Origin: Nemertoderma westbladi | Taxonomy: Eukaryota; Xenacoelomorpha; Nemertodermatida; Nemertodermatidae | NCBI GenBank assembly: GCA_032718475.1 | Contig: JAUCBJ010005497.1 | Location: 1 to 53,547, forward strand | Length of the DNA stretch: 53,547 nt | Direction: 5' to 3' | In this document: in pieces, positions 52,112-53,547 of the stretch | Layout of the letters: the number at the start of each line of letters is the position of its first letter | How positions within the stretch are numbered: position 1 is the first letter of the stretch | Notes under the pieces: generated by a model | The model's database searches: none | What the model was told of the DNA's origin: nothing | What the model saw: only the letters and a program-made list of their open reading frames with translations | Position numbers and translations under genes: made by a program

Positions 52112-52140
52112 ATATACATCATCGTCGCTCTGATGTATAT
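52112..52140 (+). other. 10-bp hairpin with loop TCGTCGCTC, copy B
   Basis: ATATACATCA / TGATGTATAT around the same 9-nt loop as copy A. One arm position changed T to C, with A to G in the partner, so pairing is kept. An upstream GAGCGAC (near 52094) could instead pair with the loop's GTCGCTC. Confidence 0.65.
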
Positions 52141-52662
52141 CGTAGGTTTTGATCAATCATTCGACTGGACTCATATACACTAGTCGTATCCATATTTTAG
52201 AGTTTTATTTTCGAAGGCCGAAAAATATTGAAAGGAAATACTTTTATTTTGTAGTCCGATTGGAAATAGTAAATACTTTAACTATATTTGATTTTGTGTA
52301 TATGACTTTATTTGCTCTAAAGTTTATTGAAAGAGGCAAAGGAAGTGATTGGGGAGACAAACCCGCGGGTTTGGCTTACTCCTTTCACTTACCTGAGCAA
52401 TCATCAAACCAATATGATTTGCGTTTTTTATAAGAAATTAAGTAAAGTCCGAAAATGAAAGAAATTATTACGTATTTTATATTTAGTTTGATTATCGGCC
52501 TTTAATGCAATTTAGTTAAAAATTTAGCCTCAAATACGTTTATATTTAGTTTATCTTGTTAATGTTGATCGTTAATTTGAGATGGGAAATGGGGGACATT
52601 GTCCTAGCCATGTTCCATTTCAATAGGTAGACCGTCAATTTGTAAATAAATAAAGGAAGTAA

Positions 52663-52820
52663 AATTTTGTAAATTTAATTTTGTATGTAGTAATCATTAT
52701 GTAGTACGAACGAGAAACAATATTTTGTAAATTTAATTTGTATGAGAGAGATAATATTTGTAAATTTAATTTGTATGCAATTCATTATGCAATATCTATG
52801 GCAATATTTTGTAAATAGTA
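52663..52820 (+). repeat. AT-rich ~25-bp repeats before the 3' LTR
   Basis: Four irregularly spaced copies of ATTTTGTAAATTTAATTTGT, the last shortened. Confidence 0.75.
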
Positions 52821-52928
52821 GGATTTATAGTATCAAGTATTTAGATTATTTGGAAGAAATTTATTTTGTTTGTATACATCACCTTATACTCTTCTACAAT
52901 TGGAGGGAAACATTGTATGATTTCCCTT

Positions 52929-52935
52929 GGAGCGG
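52929..52935 (+). other. polypurine tract of BEL element 2
   Basis: GGAGCGG immediately before the TGTTACGG start of the 3' LTR. The same heptamer precedes the 3' LTR of BEL element 1. Confidence 0.65.
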
Positions 52936-53547
52936 TGTTACGGTATATGGCGCTGTATCCACATATATTAGTCATTATGCAGTATGCAATATTAGTCGTT
53001 ATACTGTACACAATATTAGTCCGTTATACTGTATGTAATATTAGTCCGTTGTGCAGCATAATATTTTAGATAAGGCATAATAACGCAATGATATTTAGAT
53101 AGAGAAATCGAAACACCCATATATTTGAATCCATCCATTTTGTATAGTATGTAGCCCTACCTACGTAATTTTGTATTAGGATATATGTAGATAGTTCCAG
53201 GGTAGCGAGTTTATTCGGACCCTGGATTTTGTGCTTGCTGATATTAGTTTGATAGGGCTAGCATATAGGGACGCTGTCCTGGCCATTCAGCAGCCAGAGA
53301 CGTGAACCATTACCATATATGGTAATAATTCGAGGTTTGGGCAGGCAATAGGACTACAATCCGGCCTCCTTATTGGATTAACTGCTTCCAGGTTGGTCTA
53401 ATGCTAGCGCGGACTGGAGAGCCAATAGGAGAGCGATTGAGTCACCCTATTGCATCACCCCATCCGGATCACCTATAAATTGGCGGTGTGCCGGTAGAGC
53501 CTCACATGACACCTCACATGATCTGCTATCATCTTTGTACTTGCTGA
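52936..53547 (+). repeat. 3' LTR of BEL element 2 (cut by window end)
   Basis: Identical to 38590-39201. The rest of the LTR and the right target duplication lie beyond the window. Confidence 0.93.

Larger units (their letters stand above)
42247..52374 (+). repeat. six dispersed copies of an 18-nt hairpin
   Basis: Arms of 7 nt like CCRAACC and GGTTTGG around a 4-nt YGYG loop, at 42247-42264, 43731-43748, 46349-46366, 48586-48603, 50674-50691 and 52357-52374. The loops are TGTG, CGCG, CGTG, TGCG, TGTG and CGCG. Copy 3 has CAGACC/GGTCTG, where both arms changed together. Copy 1 has one mismatch. Copies 1 and 4 share one codon phase, copies 2 and 3 use the other two, and copies 5 and 6 lie outside the polyprotein. 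Confidence 0.85.
38590..53547 (+). mobile_element. BEL/Pao LTR retrotransposon, element 2 (young, intact gag-pol)
   Basis: LTRs at 38590 and 52936 are identical over the 612 bp that can be compared (offset 14346); the window ends inside the 3' LTR. Between them lie a 2.7-kb leader, a single 2766-codon gag-pol ORF and a 2.7-kb post-pol region. The total is over 15 kb, long for a BEL element. Identical LTRs and an unbroken ORF mean a recent insertion, possibly still capable of movement. The left flank is ATAAA; the right flank is outside the window. Confidence 0.93.

Overview
The window looks like a repeat-rich stretch of nuclear DNA from an animal, most likely a marine invertebrate. The reasons are two BEL/Pao-type LTR retrotransposons, three 5'-truncated non-LTR (LINE) fragments, a foldback MITE, eukaryotic tRNA-Asp(GTC) genes with Pol III T-run terminators, minisatellites, long G/C homopolymers, AT-rich spacers and very few host genes. 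The species cannot be read from the sequence, and nothing here is bacterial or plasmid-like.

Layout. 1-1.1 kb: the 3' end of an unrecognised, frameshifted gene. 1.1-7.8 kb: non-coding DNA with several minisatellites and homopolymers. 7.8-16.5 kb: two tandem copies of a ~3.2 kb unit, each with a tRNA-Asp gene. Copy 1 carries two LINE insertions that copy 2 lacks, and copy 2 is broken by the first BEL element. A third, more diverged unit lies at 35.6-37.1 kb and carries a 250 bp MITE with a TA target duplication. A four-transmembrane-protein gene (minus strand, 37.3-37.8 kb) is the only apparently intact host protein gene.

BEL element 1 (16468 to about 34445): diverged LTRs; gag-pol ruined by stops, frameshifts, a missing protease and a mutated RT catalytic site. 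Between pol and the 3' LTR it carries two long intact ORFs, 277 and 1140 codons, joined by an ATGA stop/start overlap. The 1140-aa product has three Cys/His clusters, one a canonical CCHC knuckle, and a very basic tail. A duplicated, potentially structured ~110 nt module lies between pol and these ORFs.

BEL element 2 (38590 to beyond the window end): young, with the visible LTR parts identical over 612 bp, and a single intact 2766-codon gag-pro-RT-RNaseH-integrase ORF. It has a 2.7 kb region after pol with small extra ORFs. It also carries six copies of a short hairpin (arms like CCAAACC/GGTTTGG, loop YGYG) in all three reading frames and in non-pol sequence, and a marked sense-strand excess of GTAAGT, the splice-donor consensus.

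The best candidates for something undescribed are the bicistronic 3' module of BEL element 1, the phase-independent hairpin family of BEL element 2, and the fact that both elements carry a long post-pol region that starts and/or ends near a GGAGCGG polypurine motif.
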